NCBI GenBank assembly: GCA_900753305.1
Contig: CAADYR010000175.1
Coordinates: forward strand, 1-64,000
Reading direction: 5' to 3'
Source of the DNA: Lachnospiraceae bacterium
Lineage (GTDB): Bacteria; Bacillota; Clostridia; Lachnospirales; Lachnospiraceae
Length of the DNA: 64,000 bases
In this document: positions 63,461 through 64,000 of the stretch, one piece after another
Position numbering within the stretch: the first letter of the stretch is position 1
How the letters are laid out: each line of letters begins with the position of its first letter
The notes under the pieces: generated by a model
The model's input: only the letters and a program-made list of their open reading frames with translations
Database searches by the model: none
Told to the model about the DNA's origin: nothing
Program-made: the position numbers and the translations under genes

Positions 63461-63497
63461 CTCCCAATATGTTTCATTGCATATTGGGAGAATTTTA
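63461..63497. terminator. Hairpin terminator
   Basis: CTCCCAATATG and CATATTGGGAG form an 11-base perfect stem with an 8-base loop, followed by AATTTTAT. It lies between the converging YczE-type and esterase genes and should work for both. Confidence 0.9.
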
Positions 63498-63515
63498 TAT
63501 GATTTTGAGTAGCTT

Positions 63516-64000
63516 TTATGACAAAGTACGTTCGAAGAACTCTCCGATTCTTTCCCAGGTCTCATCCTGAAAGAACATGAGATCTGCATGGTCTGCTCCA
63601 TCCAGAGCAAGCAGTGTCACATCACAGCCTGCCTGGTCCAGAACATCATAGAGTTCTTCACTCTGGGAAAATGGAACGGTGCGGTCTTTTGTGCCATGGA
63701 TGATCAGGAATGGCGGTGCATCCGGTGTTACTTTTGAAACCGGTGACTGCTTCATGGCGGACTCCTGATTGGTCATGACATTGAAGCCCAGTAATTGAGA
63801 CTCAGGTGACATGGCTGCTTTTTCTATATTATCATATGGAAAAGTGGATACATTGGTAGGAGGATACCAGGGGCATGCAGCCTGTACTTTACTGGACAGT
63901 TCCAGATACTCTCCTACATCATTGGAAGGGTCATTATCCAATGCAGCCATACAGGTAAGATAACCGCCAGCGGATTCACCCATAACACCAAAATGGTCAA
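63516..64000 (-). CDS. Alpha/beta hydrolase (esterase), partial
   Basis: The C-terminal 161 residues of a leftward gene that begins off the right edge. The nucleophile Ser is in GVMGESAGGYLTC, the acid is likely in LIIHGTKDRTVPFSQS, and the base in GADHADLMFF. The pattern is that of the BD-FAE or lipase/esterase group, acting on short acyl or feruloyl-type esters. Its position next to the acyltransferase group raises the possibility of a matching deacylase, but a separate promoter region and gene lie between. Confidence 0.85.
   Translation of the reverse strand, partial: DHFGVMGESAGGYLTCMAALDNDPSNDVGEYLELSSKVQAACPWYPPTNVSTFPYDNIEKAAMSPESQLLGFNVMTNQESAMKQSPVSKVTPDAPPFLIIHGTKDRTVPFSQSEELYDVLDQAGCDVTLLALDGADHADLMFFQDETWERIGEFFERTLS

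Overview
The window looks like a low-GC anaerobic Firmicute of the Lachnospiraceae type. The grounds are the SufCBDSU order, the feoA-feoA-feoB cluster with a DtxR-type regulator, an oleate hydratase, a TetM-like GTPase fused to an NYN nuclease, and the DUF2339, DUF2325 and DUF6320 families. Genus cannot be fixed from the sequence. There is no rRNA, tRNA, CRISPR array or phage module in view.

Left arm, 1-32 kb, almost entirely leftward genes: a partial ATC-hydrolase-like gene; a glycerophosphodiesterase with an MFS carrier; a GH114-like protein; a metN-metI-metQ importer followed by a GlcD-type oxidase and an aminotransferase; a DUF2339 membrane protein; a drug-response-like set (TetR, rifampin-phosphotransferase-like protein, and a MATE pump broken by an internal deletion); an ECF S-component fused to DUF1893; a ThuA-like protein and a sugar isomerase-like protein; a DUF4143 ATPase; rightward exonuclease III; the SUF Fe-S operon; the GTPase-NYN fusion; rightward oleate hydratase; an ABC-class ATPase; and a rightward esterase.

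Centre, 33.2-39.4 kb: about 17 direct copies of a 20-22 bp iteron, a ParA plus ribbon-helix-helix partition pair, a 1.7 kb non-coding stretch that is almost pure A+T, and an XRE protein, followed by a second AT-rich gap with two iterons in the opposite orientation. Within the AT-rich stretch the top strand turns from T-rich to A-rich. G/C bias in sampled rows also turns from C-rich on the left to more G-rich on the right, and left-arm genes point away from the centre. Together this looks like the replication origin and partition locus of a replicon that is not built on dnaA, such as a chromid or megaplasmid, or an unusual chromosomal origin. This is the most interesting feature of the window.

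Right arm, 39.4-64 kb, mixed orientation: nitroreductase, a FliD-reminiscent coiled-coil protein, HAD phosphatase, flavin reductase, histidine phosphatase, an SGNH esterase with SLH-like repeats, a Lon-like AAA+ ATPase without a protease domain converging on a protein with a deaminase-like C-terminus, glycerate kinase, a signal-anchored coiled-coil protein, an EAL phosphodiesterase, a lipoprotein, a DUF2325 protein, the iron-uptake cluster (feoA, feoA, feoB, a small Cys-rich partner, a divergent Fur protein) with a DtxR-type regulator, metF, and a MATE, DUF6320, acyltransferase group. It ends with a YczE-type membrane protein and a partial esterase. A palindrome of the form GTTAG-N6-CTAAC recurs at feoA, feoB, the DUF2325 gene and the TetR promoter.
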